In this document: positions 20,830 through 32,822 of the stretch, in pieces
Layout of the letters: each line of letters opens with the position of its first letter
Position numbering within the stretch: position 1 is the stretch's first letter
Assembly (NCBI GenBank): GCA_950097015.1
Contig: CATNEN010000037.1
Location: 1,612,001-1,676,000 of the forward strand
DNA: 64,000 bases
Direction of reading: 5' to 3'
Origin: Macrostomum hystrix
Taxonomy: Eukaryota; Platyhelminthes; Macrostomidae
Notes under the pieces: model-generated
What the model saw: the letters and a program-made list of their open reading frames with translations, nothing else
What the model was told of the DNA's origin: nothing
The model's database searches: none
Position numbers and translations under genes: made by a program

Positions 20830-21590
20830 CCAATGTAACAGAGCCATTATTAATCATATTTAAACTTGTTCTCAACCCACTGACCAAATGCTATTCCTCA
20901 CTGATTTTACTGAGTTAAAGAGCAGCCAACAGTTTGAGCACTGCTCGCGGTTGCAGCTTAACTAGCCTAACTCTTTGAGCAGAAACATTTCCTAACCTCG
21001 AAGGCTGGCTGATAAATTCTCAATCACTGGCCTTAGCGCCGCGGGCCAGGGAGGGTCTCAAGGTCTAGAGAGGGTCTCAGAAAGGAGCGACTGAAAAATC
21101 CCCAATTTAGCTTCATTCCAGCCCCCTAAATCCCAAGGCTAATCTGCCTGCTCTCTCTCTCTCTCTCTCTCTCTCGCTCGCTCTCTGTCGCCAAGCAAAA
21201 ATCTGAGCTCGCCTGGCTAGTCAAAATCCCCGGAGACTGTTCGACTTCGCCCAACGCATGGCGGCTCTCGCCTTCTCGCCCCGTAGACCTCTCGCCCATC
21301 GCCTTTATCAGTGGATCTGTGCTCGGGCTGCATAATCGCGGAGGCCCAGCTACCCTAGGCCAGCGCGCTTCTAAGTTTCTACATTTCTATTTCGTTGGGT
21401 TTTTAGTTGCTAAGGAGAATAATTGCTGCTCTTTTGGGCTTGCTTTTCGACTTTCTTGTAGCAATTGGCTAAATTAATCTAATCATTACCAATAAAGAGT
21501 TTCACAAAAATGCCAGTATACTCACCAAGACATTAGCCTTCCAAAAAACCCATTTCTTCCAACAAACCATCCATTTGTGTTCACAATCCT
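20830..21590. other. Spacer with a (CT)n microsatellite
   Basis: Non-coding, with a (CT) run at 21151-21188 and moderately GC-rich DNA around it. No gene or SINE is recognised. Confidence 0.4.
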
Positions 21591-21599
21591 ATTCAATTT

Positions 21600-22190
21600 T
21601 TTTATCTATCTCACCATTCCATCTTATCTATCTCACCATTCCATCTCATCTATCTCACCATTCCATATCTCACCATCCCATCTCATCTATCTCATCAACC
21701 CATCTCATCTATCTCATCAACCCATCTCATCTATCTCACAATCCCATCTCATCTATCTCACCATCCCATCTTATCTATCTCACCATTCCATCTCATCTAT
21801 CTCACCATCCCATCTTATCTATCTCACCATCCCATCTCATCTATCTCATCAACCCATCTCATCTATCTCACAATCCCATCTCATCTATCTCACCATCCCA
21901 TCTCATCTATCTCACCATCCCATCTCATCTATCTATCTCACCATCCCATCTCATCTACGTCACCTACCCATCTCATCTATCTCACCATCCCATCTCATCT
22001 ACGTCACCTACCCATCTCATCTATCTCACCATCCCATCTCATCTATCTCACAATCCCATCTCATCTATGTCACCTACCCATCTCATCTACGTCACCTACC
22101 CATCTCATCTATGTCACTAACACATCTCATCTATCTCACCATCCCATCTCATCTATCTCACCAACCCATCTCATATATCTCACCATTCCA
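21600..22190. repeat. 22-bp array (CATCTCATCTATCTCACCAT)
   Basis: About 27 copies of a 22-bp unit. Variants (CATCAACC, CACAATCC, CGTCACCTACC) appear in clustered blocks; the CGTCACCTA variants are confined to the right half. Confidence 0.95.
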
Positions 22191-22332
22191 TAATCATTAT
22201 ATTCTTAAAATTTTTATCCGTCGAGCATAAATTTAAAGCCCTTCAAGGCCCGGTCAGCGCAGCAAGCAGCGGTGCTTGATAAGCTGCTGCTTGCTATTTC
22301 TTTCTAATAAAAATCTGCTGTCTATGAAGCCC

Positions 22333-22340
22333 TATATATA
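22333..22340 (+). promoter_or_regulatory. Possible TATA element upstream of the EF-hand gene
   Basis: TATATATA lies about 560 bp before the EF-hand ATG, in the only gene-free stretch that could hold its promoter. An acceptor-like CTGACAG directly precedes the ATG, so a 5' UTR intron or a trans-splice site is possible. Evidence is positional only. Confidence 0.25.
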
Positions 22341-22897
22341 GCTGGTCTAGTATTACCAGTCTCCCAGGACCTAGTGGCAGGTCCCATAATTACAATGGCG
22401 TGCGCTAGTGCATTTATCTGCAATGCTGGATAACTTTCGCCAGCTGACCAACCCCAGCCCCCCCCCGGCTAGCATTCTCTGACCTCGAGTCTGTAATTTT
22501 CTGTACAACAGCAGCTTCGGCAGCCTGTTTCGCCTTGGTCCGGTCCAATCCGGCCAAATCCTTGGCTCCAATCCGGCACAATCCAGGGATGCTGGCGGAG
22601 GTGCTTATCAGTTCATCCTCCCCCATTTCGCTGTCTGTCTGTCCCGAGAATGCGGAACATGCAAATTCGTACGCTCAGAGGCTGAAACAGAGGCCGCACC
22701 CGCCTCATCTCTTTCTCCCTGCCTGTACCGCCGGCCAACCCCACTGGGGTGGGAGTGTAGGGAACAGGACAGCGGGGTTCGATTTTGTATTTGGAAAAAC
22801 TGAACAAGCTAAAAATGCCTTCAGAAGCGCAGAGAAGTATCTAGCATAGATCTCTAGCTTTCCATCTATCAATCATTTAAGTCTGCGCACTGACAGC

Positions 22898-23383
22898 ATG
22901 TGCGACAAGCATTCCAGCAGTAACATTGAAGTACTTCGCGAGGTCTTCAACAAGTCCGACACCAATGGCAACGGCGCCATCGAGGTCAAGGAGCTCGTGA
23001 GCCTGATGCGGGCCGCTGGCCAGACCGTAACTCGACCAGAGGCCGAGGCTTTGATCCGCGAGTTCGACAAGAATTCCAACGGCACACTGGAGTTCCAGGA
23101 GTTCGTGGCCATGATGAATGCCTTCGTGGAGAATGGCGGCCATAAGCCGCAGTCGGAGCGGCAGAGAATCTTTGAACTGCTGGATCAGAACCAGGACGGT
23201 GTGATCTCCAAGGCGGAGTTGAAGTTCGTCATGAATGAGATCCTGCAGGAGGGCATGTCCGATGTTGAGCTGGACGACATGATGAAAGCCGCCGACAGCG
23301 ACCAGGACGGCGTCATCAACTTCGACGAGTTCAGCGTGCTGGCCGCCCAGATGAAGATATTTGACTGCAGCGAGTGCTCGTGA
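22898..23383 (+). CDS. Four-EF-hand calcium sensor (calmodulin/troponin C-like)
   Basis: A 161-codon intronless frame. Four canonical 12-residue calcium loops are visible: DTNGNGAIEVKE (about residues 25-36), DKNSNGTLEFQE (61-72), DQNQDGVISKAE (98-109) and DSDQDGVINFDE (134-145). Each keeps Asp at position 1, Gly at 6, a hydrophobic residue at 8 and Glu at 12, so all four should bind calcium. The length and the paired-lobe layout match calmodulin and troponin C. The sequence (start MCDKHSSSN, end FDCSECS) is too diverged to be calmodulin, so a calmodulin-like or troponin C-like sensor is the safest call. The lack of introns could mean retroposition, but the frame is intact and GC-rich like other genes here. 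An acceptor-like CTGACAG directly before the ATG suggests a 5' UTR intron or trans-splice site. Confidence 0.92.
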   Translation: MCDKHSSSNIEVLREVFNKSDTNGNGAIEVKELVSLMRAAGQTVTRPEAEALIREFDKNSNGTLEFQEFVAMMNAFVENGGHKPQSERQRIFELLDQNQDGVISKAELKFVMNEILQEGMSDVELDDMMKAADSDQDGVINFDEFSVLAAQMKIFDCSECS

Positions 23384-23995
23384 ATTAAACAGCCGCTTAC
23401 AACCAGGGGGTGGGGTGGGTGCAGAAGGACTTATTCCGAGCTATAACAATCACACTGCATCTGCTCCTAATTGTTTAGTTCCTTTCTCTGTTTTAACCAC
23501 AACTCACTGACAACTTATTTAGCGCTATGTTTAGCTTTCTTTCTTTTTCAAATATGATAAATCACATTGGGTAGCTAAAGGATTATTCGATAAGAGCTTC
23601 ATCAATCTTGCTTAGCTAGTCAACGCTGACTTTGATTGATAGGTTTACTAATTCTTGTACGCTAATCTGTAAACTTCAGGTGGATTTTGAACTGCTTGAA
23701 ATACTAGCTCGTTATTTCAGGCCGGACAGTGACCAAAGTCGCTAGCAACTAAAAATAACTTTTACTAACAAATAATGATATAACACACTACAATATATAT
23801 CCTTTTTTTCTTACTATGCTAATGGCCTCAAATATTCTCTGAATAGAAAAAGTAATGAAAGCAACCATTTTTATTTGAGCAGCGGAATGCTCTATTATTA
23901 AAATATATATTACATTTGCACTTTTAGCTATGACAAAAAAGTACGCCTTGTTTTCATTTTTATTCTCATCAACCTTCTACGACGTTTTTTTTAAG
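23384..23995. other. 3' flank of the EF-hand gene, AT-rich
   Basis: Presumed 3' UTR then AT-rich DNA. ATTAAA-type variants occur, but no canonical AATAAA is placed convincingly. Nothing else is recognised. Confidence 0.3.
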
Positions 23996-23997
23996 GA

Positions 23998-25455
23998 AAA
24001 TGGGATATCCTGCTGATGAGGGAATGGGATATCCTGCTGATGAGGGAGTGGGGATATCCTGCTGATGAGGGAGTGGGGATATCCTCCTGATGAGGGAATG
24101 GGGATATCCTGCTGATGAGGGAGTGAGGATATCCTGCTGATGAGGGAGTGGGGATATCCTGCTGATGAGGGAGTGGGGATATCCTGCTGATGAGGGAGTG
24201 GGGATATCCTCCTGATGAGGGAATGGGGATATCCTGCTGATGAGGGAGTGAGGATATCCTGCTGATGAGGGAGTGAGGATATCCTACTGATGAGGGAATG
24301 GGATATCCTGCTGATGAGGGAATGGGGATATCCTGCTGATAAGGGAGTGGGATATCCTGCTGATGAGGGAATGGGGATATCGTACTGATGAGGGAGTGAG
24401 GATATCCTGCTAATGAGAGAGTGGGGATATCCTGCTGATGAGGGAGTGGGGATATCCTGCTGATGAGGGAATGGGGATATCCTGCTAATGAGAGAGTGGG
24501 GATATCCTGCTGATGAGGGAGTGGGGGATATCCTGCTAATGAGGGAGTGGGATATCCTGCTGATGATGGAGTGGGGATATCATGCTGATGAGGGAGTGGG
24601 ATATCCTGCTAATGAGGGAGTGGGATATCCTGCTGATGAGGGAATGGGGATATCCTGCTGATGAGGGAGTGAGGATATCCTGCTGATGAGGGAATGGGAT
24701 ATCCTGCTGATGAGGGAGTGAGGATATCCTACTGATGAGGGAATGGGATATCCTGCTGATGAGGGAATGGGGATATCCTGCTGATGAGGGAGTGGGATAT
24801 CCTGCTAATGAGGGAGTGGGATATCCTGCTGATGAGGGAGTGGGATATCCTGCTGATGAGGGCGTGGGATATCCTGCTGATGAGGGAGTGAGGATATCCT
24901 GCTGATGAGGGAATGGGATATCCTGCTGATGAGGGACTGGGGATATCCTGCTGATGAGGGACTGGGGATATCCTGCTGATGAGGGAATAAGGGTTATCCT
25001 ACCGATGAGGAAATGGGGATATCCTGCTGATGAGGGAATGGGGATATCGTACTGATGAGGGAGTGAGGATATCCTGCTAATGAGGGAGTGGGATATCCTG
25101 CTGATGAGGGAGTGGGGATATCCTGCTGATGAGGGAGTGGGGATATCCTGCTAATGAGGGAGTGGGATATCCTGCTGATGAGGGAGTGGGATATCCTGCT
25201 GATGAGGGAGTGAGGATATCCTGCTGATGAGGGAATGGGGATATCCTGCTGATGAGGGAATGGGGATATCGTACTGATGAGGGAATGGGGATATCGTACT
25301 GATGAGGGAATGGGGATATCCTGCTGATAAGGGAATAAGGGTTATCCTACCGATGAGGGAATGGGGATATCCTGCTGATTAGGGAATGGGGATATCGTGC
25401 TGATTAGGGAATGTGATGTCCTACTGATGAGGGAATGGGGATATCATACTGATGT
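23998..25455. repeat. 25-bp array with a GATATC palindrome per unit
   Basis: About 58 copies of a 24-26-bp unit, GATATCCTGCTGATGAGGGA plus GTGGG or ATGGG. The GATATC (EcoRV) palindrome and CTGATGAGG are nearly invariant while the GAGTG/AATGG segment varies. Variant units such as ATAAGGGTTATCCTACCGATG occur twice, near 24985 and 25335, about 350 bp apart, showing block duplication. Confidence 0.96.
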
Positions 25456-26150
25456 GGGAATGAAATTCATCAAGGAGAATTTAAATACTACTAAAGTGAA
25501 ATTTAAAAGCACTCTCAGACGTTGACATTTATCGAAGAGCTACCACAGACCTAGTCCAGGCACAGTTGGCATTTCAATTAAAATATGAAAGCCTCTTCTA
25601 ATACACGAATAAGTCTTTCTACATTCGCAGTGGATTCAGCGTGAATCATAAATTCGCCTCGATGGACGAACCTCGCCAATCCCCCATCCCACATCCCTAT
25701 TCCTATAGTTTCCTTCTCCCAAAAGAGTTGGCCCAGCTGTCCATTCAGCATCCCATTCGGCGAACTGTGACGATGATAAAAGTGCATGCCGACCAGAGGC
25801 CGCGGACTTTCTCGGTCTGTTCCGATCTTTTCCCATCCCTCTTTTACTCTCCTAGTAGGGGGGGTTCAAAAGAAAATATGTTATTTGAAAGATGCGCGCT
25901 AGATTGGCGTATGTTACACCGGCGGCCTCAGTATCTACGTAGAAACAGTTTCGGGATAAACTTTAGATAACCGCTACAAGCGCAAAGCTAGTTGGACGTG
26001 CCGACCTGCCGTAAGCTAATGAATGCAGCTTTGTAAAGTGCAGGGAATCAGGTGGGGAATGGGGAATGAAGGATAATAGGGATAAAAATAACTGCAGGAG
26101 GACTTTGGGAACTGTGGCATCAGTTGGTCACAGTAGATTAGCAGCCAGAG
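25456..26150. other. Non-coding spacer
   Basis: Contains only short ORFs with no family features on either strand (25641-25970 plus, 25578-25787 minus), which I do not accept as genes. Nothing else is recognised. Confidence 0.3.
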
Positions 26151-26164
26151 AGAGATGCTGCCCA

Positions 26165-26330
26165 TTCCCCTGACTGCCGAGCACACCCTGATACTGTACA
26201 CAGGCACCCTGATACTGTACACAGGCACTCTGATACTGTACACAGGCACTCTGATACTGTACACAGGCACTCTGATACTGTACACAGGCACTCTGATACT
26301 GTACACAGGCACACAGATACTGTACTAGAC
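26165..26330. repeat. 21-bp array, left arm (GATACTGTACACAGGCACTCT)
   Basis: About 8 copies of a 21-bp unit built on GATACTGTACACAGGCACT. It stops where the 8/10-bp array begins; the same unit resumes on the far side at 26950. Confidence 0.94.
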
Positions 26331-26950
26331 AGATACTGTGAGATACTGAGGGACTGAGGGACTGAGATACTGAGATACTGAGGGACTGAGGGACTGAGAT
26401 ACTGAGATACTGAGATACTGAGATACTGAGGGACTGGGATACTGAGATACTGAGATACTGAGGGACTGAGATACTGAGATACTGAGGGACTGAGATACTG
26501 AGATACTGAGGGACTGAGGGACTGAGGGACTGAGATACTGAGGGACTGAGATACTGAGGGACTGGGATACTGAGATACTGAGATACTGAGGGACTGAGAT
26601 ACTGAGATACTGAGGGACTGAGATACTGAGATACTGAGATACTGAGGGACTGAGATACTGAGGGACTGAGATACTGAGATACTGAGGGACTGAGATACTG
26701 AGATACTGAGATACTGAGATACTGAGATACTGAGATACTGAGATACTGAGATACTGAGGGACTGAGGGACTGAGATACTGAGGGACTGAGATACTGAGGG
26801 ACTGAGATACTGAGATACTGAGGGACTGAGATACTGAGATACTGAGATACTGAGATACTGAGATACTGAGATACTGAGATACTGAGATACTGAGATACTG
26901 AGGGACTGAGGGACTGAGATACTGAGGGACTGAGATACTGAGGGACTGAG
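26331..26950. repeat. 8/10-bp array (GAGATACT / GAGGGACT mix)
   Basis: Irregular mixture of two 8-mers, GAGATACT and GAGGGACT. It is the same unit system as the 3-kb array at 28.5 kb and sits between two arms of a 21-bp array whose units also contain GATACTG. Confidence 0.95.
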
Positions 26951-27215
26951 ATACTGTACACAGTCACACAGATACTGTAAACTGGCGCACAGATACTGTA
27001 CACTGCACTATGATACTGTACACAGTCACACATATGCTGTACACAGGTACACAGATACTGTACACAGGCACACATATACTGTACACAGGAGCACAGATAC
27101 TGTACACAGGAGTAAAGATACTGTACACAGGCACACAGACACTGTACACAGGAGTACAGATACTGTACACAGGAGTACAGATACTGTACACAGGCACACA
27201 GACACTGTACACTGG
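26950..27215. repeat. 21-bp array, right arm
   Basis: About 12 copies of GATACTGTACACAGGCACA and related 21-mers, more variable than the left arm (GAGTACA, GCGCACA variants). Confidence 0.93.
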
Positions 27216-27219
27216 CACA

Positions 27220-27685
27220 CTAATGGAATGAAGGACGGTGAATGAGGAATTAACAGAGTAATGAAGAATGAAGGATGGATAATACTTGTGGAATAAAAAA
27301 GTACATTAATCATGTAACTGAACTCTGTTATGCATTTTTCTGGCTGACAGCGAAACAGCAGTCAAAAAGCGGTTTTATCCGGTCCACTCGGCGTATCCAA
27401 ACCACCGAGGGCCGTTTTAACAGTCGCCGAAAAAAGGCCCTATTTCATTCTGGCATTAGAGGAGTTTTACGAATATTTTGTGAGTTGTAGCGATCACTGG
27501 GACAGACAACTCTCGCATAGGAAATGGACTGCCAGCACGGAATAATTAGTGCTTTAGCTAGCGGAGACCGAAGCATAAAGTTATTAACATGAGAGGTTTT
27601 TTTAGCAAAGTTTGAGTTGATCTGTCTGACTAGTTGTATCGCAAGGCTAAGATACAATTAGTAGCTAAGCTAACATCGATAAATA
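27220..27685. other. Non-coding spacer
   Basis: Mixed composition with no convincing ORF, repeat or RNA gene. Confidence 0.3.
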
Positions 27686-27689
27686 GTAA

Positions 27690-27945
27690 TAATAGGCGGT
27701 TGAGTCTAGTACTCAGAGCGTCGGATTCCCGACATGAAGGTCGGGGGTTCGATTCCAGACTTGAATGGAAAAATTTGTTTTTCAGCTGGGGTAATTGAGG
27801 GTGGGTGTGGTGTCCCCCCAGTCCATGGACTGAACAGCTGTGCGCAGCCTTTAGATTGCAGCACACGCATATAGCTGCTGCTGTGCTGTCGGCTGCATGT
27901 CTGACCCGATTGGGACAAGTGGCAAGTGTGATAGACTTCTACTAC
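27690..27945 (+). mobile_element. SINE family 1 copy lacking the central domain
   Basis: tRNA-like head with B box GGGGGTTCGATTCC, then directly AGGGTGGGTGTGGTGTCCCC and CAGTCCATGGACTGAACAGC and a tail at GACCCGATTGGGACAAGTG. Compared with the 16.5-kb copy, the AGCAAGACACTTAA block is lost. Confidence 0.82.
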
Positions 27946-28090
27946 TTACTTCAGAATTGTGAGTAGTCCATTAAGTAAGAATCGATCGATCTAGAATATT
28001 TTTTACGATGCCTAGCCAAAATGTTCCGAAAAAAGACAAAGTTCTCCAATATGATTTGTAAGTTATTGAACTCTTAATAATTAATTGGCT

Positions 28091-28096
28091 TTTATT
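28091..28096 (-). terminator. APC polyadenylation signal (minus-strand AATAAA)
   Basis: Lies about 150 nt past the APC stop on the minus strand. It is the nearest canonical signal to the proposed last exon. Confidence 0.5.
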
Positions 28097-28245
28097 ATTG
28101 GCCAAGCATTTTCAAGCTAGAGTATATAAATCACTGCACAGTAAAGCACTGATACATGGCTAACAGCTTGTGTACTATACGATTTGTGTACTTGAATTGA
28201 AAGCTTGAATGACATTTAGTAGAAGCATCTGTCGCCAGTTTTTCG

Positions 28246-28270
28246 TCAGCTAGGTGGAGCTGAGCGTCTG

Positions 28271-28304
<34 letters not shown>

Positions 28305-31300
28305 TCGATGAACTTCTGGCACCGCAGCTGCTGCTACTGACAATTTGAGCAGTCTGTCTTGGGCGAACTTGGCCGCTTGGTGCCTTCGCTGCTGCTGCTT
28401 CGGCAGATCTTTTTTGCAGTGGCTGGGTTTTTACTGAAAATTTAAACCAATTGGAAGGTACAGTAAGCTTAATCATCGCTAACCTAGAAGTGACTGATAG
28501 ACTGAGGCACTGAGATACTGACGGACTCGGATACTGAAAGACTGAGATACTGAGATACTGAGGGACTGAGGGACTGAGATACTGACGGACTCGGATACTG
28601 AAGGACTGAGATACTGAGGGACTGAGATACTGAGGGACTGAGATACTGAGGGACTGAGATACTGAGGGACTGAGATACTGAGGGACTGAGGGACTGAGAT
28701 ACTGAGGGACTGGGATACTGAGGGACTGAGATACTGAGGGACTGAGGGACTGAGATACTGAGGGACTGAGATAACTGAGGGACTGAGATAACTGAGGGAC
28801 TGAGATAACTGAGGGACTGAGATAACTGAGGGACTGAGATAACTGAGGGACTGAGATACTGAGGGACTGAGATACTGAGGGACTGAGGGACTGAGATACT
28901 GAGATACTGAGGGACTGAGATACTGAGGGACTGAGATACTGAGGGACTGAGGGACTGAGATACTGAGGGACTGAGGGACTGAGGGACTGAGATACTGAGG
29001 GACAGGGATACTGAGGGACTGAGGGACTGAGATACTGAGGGACTGAGGGACTGAGATACTGAGGGACTGAGGGACTGAGATACTGAGGGACTGAGATACT
29101 GAGGGACTGAGGGACTGAGATACTGAGGGACTGGGATACTGAGGGACTGAGATACTAAGGGACTGGGATACTGAGGGACTTAGGGACTGAGATACTGAGG
29201 GACTGAGATACTGAGGGACTGAGGGACTGAGATACTGAGGGACTGAGATACTGACGGACTCGGATACTGAAGGACTGAGATACTGAGGGACTGAGGGACT
29301 GAGATACTGAGGGACTGAGATACTGAGGGACTGAGGGACTGAGATACTGAGGGACTAAGGGACTGAGATACTGAGGGACTGAGATAACTGAGGGACTGAG
29401 ATAACTGAGGGACTGAGATAACTGAGGGACTGAGATAACTGAGGGACTGAGATAACTGAGGGACTGAGATACTGAGGGACTGAGATACTGAGGGACTGAG
29501 GGACTGAGATACTGAGGGACTGAGGGACTGAGGGACTGAGATACTGAGGGACTGGGATACTGAGGGACTGAGGGACTGAGATACTGAGGGACTGAGGGAC
29601 TGAGATACTGAGGGACTGAGGGACTGAGATACTGAGGGACTGAGATACTGAGGGACTGAGGGACTGAGATACTGAGGGACTGGGATACTGAGGGACTGAG
29701 ATACTGAGGGACTGGGATACTGAGGGACTTAGGGACTAAGATACTGAGGGACTGAGATACTGAGGGACTGAGATACTGAGACACTGAGATACTGAGATAC
29801 TGAGGGACTGAGATACTGAGATACTGAGATACTGAGATACTGAGGGACTGAGGGACTGAGGGCCTGACGGACTGAGATACTGAGATATTGAGATACTGAG
29901 GGACTGAGGGACTGAGGGACTGAGGGACTGAGATACTGAGGGACTGAGGGACTGAGATACTGAGGGACTGGGATACTGAGGGACTGAGATACTGAGGGAC
30001 TGGGATACTGAGGGACTTAGGGACTGGGATACTGAGGGACTGGGATACTGAGGGACTGAGGGACTGAGATACTGAGGGACTGAGATACTGAGGGACTGAG
30101 GGACTGAGATACTGAGGGACTGAGGGACTGAGGGACTGAGATACTGAGGGACTGAGATAACTGAGGGACTGAGATACTGAGGGACTGAGATACTGAGGGA
30201 CTGAGGGACTGAGATACTGAGATACTGAGGGACTGAGATAACTGAGGGACTGAGATAACTGAGGGACTGAGATAACTGAGGGACTGAGATAACTGAGGGA
30301 CTGAGATACTGAGGGACTGAGGGACTGAGATACTGAGGGACTGAGGGACTGAGGGACTGAGATACTGAGGGACTGGGATACTGAGGGACTGAGGGACTGA
30401 GATACTGAGGGACTGAGGGACTGAGATACTGAGGGACTGAGGGACTGAGATACTGAGGGACTGAGATACTGAGGGACTGAGGGACTAAGATACTGAGGGA
30501 CTGAGATACTGAGGGACTGAGATACTGAGACACTGAGATACTGAGATACTGAGGGACTGAGGGACTGAGGGCCTGACGGACTGAGATACTGAGATATTGA
30601 GATACTGAGGGACTGAGGGACTGAGGGACTGAGGGACTGAGATACTGAGGGACTGAGGGACTGAGATACTGAGGGACTGGGATACTGAGGGACTGAGATA
30701 CTGAGGGACTGGGATACTGAGGGACTTAGGGACTGAGATACTGAGGGACTGAGATACTGAGGGACTGAGGGACTGAGATACTGAGGGACTGGGATACTGA
30801 GGGACTGGGATACTGAGGGACTGAGGGACTGAGATACTGAGGGACTGAGATACTGAGGGACTGAGGGACTGAGATACTGAGGGACTGAGGGACTGAGGGA
30901 CTGAGATACTGAGGGACTGAGATAACTGAGGGACTGAGATACTGAGGGACTGAGATACTGAGGGACTGAGGGACTGAGATACTGAGATACTGAGGGACTG
31001 AGATACTGAGGGACTGAGATACTGAGGGACTGAGGGACTGAGATACTGAGGGACTGAGGGACTGAGGGACTGAGATACTGAGGGACTGGGATACTGAGGG
31101 ACTGAGGGACTGAGATACTGAGGGACTGAGGGACTGAGATACTGAGGGACTGAGATACTGAGGGACTGAGGGACTGAGATACTGAGATACTGAGGGACTG
31201 AGATACTGAGGGACTGAGATACTGAGGGACTGAGGGACTGAGATACTGAGGGACTGAGGGACTGAGGGACTGAGATACTGAGGGACTGAGATACTGAGGG

Positions 31301-32790
31301 ACTGAGGGACTGAGATACTGAGGGACTGAGGGACTGAGGGACTGAGATACTGAGGGACTGAGATACTGAGGGACTGAGGGACTGAGATACTGAGGGACTG
31401 AGGGACTGAGGGACTGAGATACTGAGGGACTGAGATACTGAGGGACTGAGGGACTGAGATACTGAGGGACTGAGGGACTTAGGGATCGAGATACTGAGGG
31501 ACTGAGATACTGAGATACTGAGATACTGAGGGACTGAGGAAGCCTATGCTTAGTAAGAGCTATTATGGTTAATAAATTTTGTATTGAATGAATTGTGAAT
31601 CGAAAATGAATTTGTTTAAAATTAGATTTAGTTTAAATTTAGTGTCAACGCGGATATTGTTAACAATTGGTGATAAACAAGATTGAATTAAATGTTATGA
31701 ACAGTTAAATTTTGTGTCACACGAGACAACGGATCATGTAAACTAATTCAACAGCCCAGTTAAATAGTGGTTTAAGCATTGTTGAACACCTTAAATACAA
31801 AGCGATGAAACTATTTCTTGCAAATGTATTCCCAGTTCTTAACAAAGTATTTTTCATTTGAAATCTGGGCAAATCAAGGACTAAATTTGTTTACTTTATT
31901 GCCGTCAAAGTGACTGTCCTGAGCAGATCGTTGAAATACGACTGTTGGAAAGTTATTGTTGAATCCGGATAAACAAATTGAACTTTTTTGTTTATAGTAA
32001 ACTCATTTTTCAATGATTTCATTTTCTAATTAATCGATTTCTTTGCGAATGGTTTACACAAGTGACACAAAAATAAAGTAATGATGATGAGTTTCCTGTC
32101 TTAATGATTCAGAATTTCAAAAAAAATTTATGAGTAATTTCATTTTAATTTTATGTGTTTGATTTTCAAGTGAATTAAATGTAAACAAAATTCTCCCATG
32201 ACTCAATTTCCACATGACTCAATATCTCAATGACTCCATTATGAAATGACTCATTTCCTAATTTCCCAAAACTCAATTTCCCATTGACTCAGTTTCCGAA
32301 TGACTCAATTTTCAAATGACTCTCTAAGACTTAAAACTTCTCTTGGAAAATGGCAAATCTTTTTCAAAGCCACTGTGGAATTCCAGAGCTCACCTGGAAT
32401 GCCGCTGCTTGACCGTCGTGTCAATGATGCTCCTCTGCCAGCCGACGTCACAGAACTCGACATCGTCGTCTTCTCCGTCGGTCTCTGACACGACAGCTGC
32501 TCGGCGGGGGCTGCGACGACCTTCTCGTCTCCGCCAACCGGCGTCTGCGAGGCCGAGCTGCTCAGCATTGAGTCGGCGTAACCCGAATCCTTCGACAGTG
32601 ATGACAAGCGGCAGTGCGGCAGAGTCTGCGGAGTCTGGAGAGAAGGCGGCGGCAGCGGGGGCGGCTGCGGCTGCTGCTGCGGTGGCCGGATGATAGTTGG
32701 CGCAACGACGCCAAGCGGTTTGGCTGAGGTGGATCGAGGCGGCGCCGACCAGGGCACCGGCAGTCTGGTTGCTGGAGGCGTGGAAGCAGC

Positions 32791-32822
<32 letters not shown>

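Noticed and set aside
23998-25455. Hammerhead ribozyme array suggested by the repeated CTGATGAG core
   Set aside because: The second conserved core (CGAAAC) and the pairing stems are absent from the unit.
25578-25970. Short ORFs on both strands
   Set aside because: Mutually overlapping, without family features; length is within chance expectation for this GC content.
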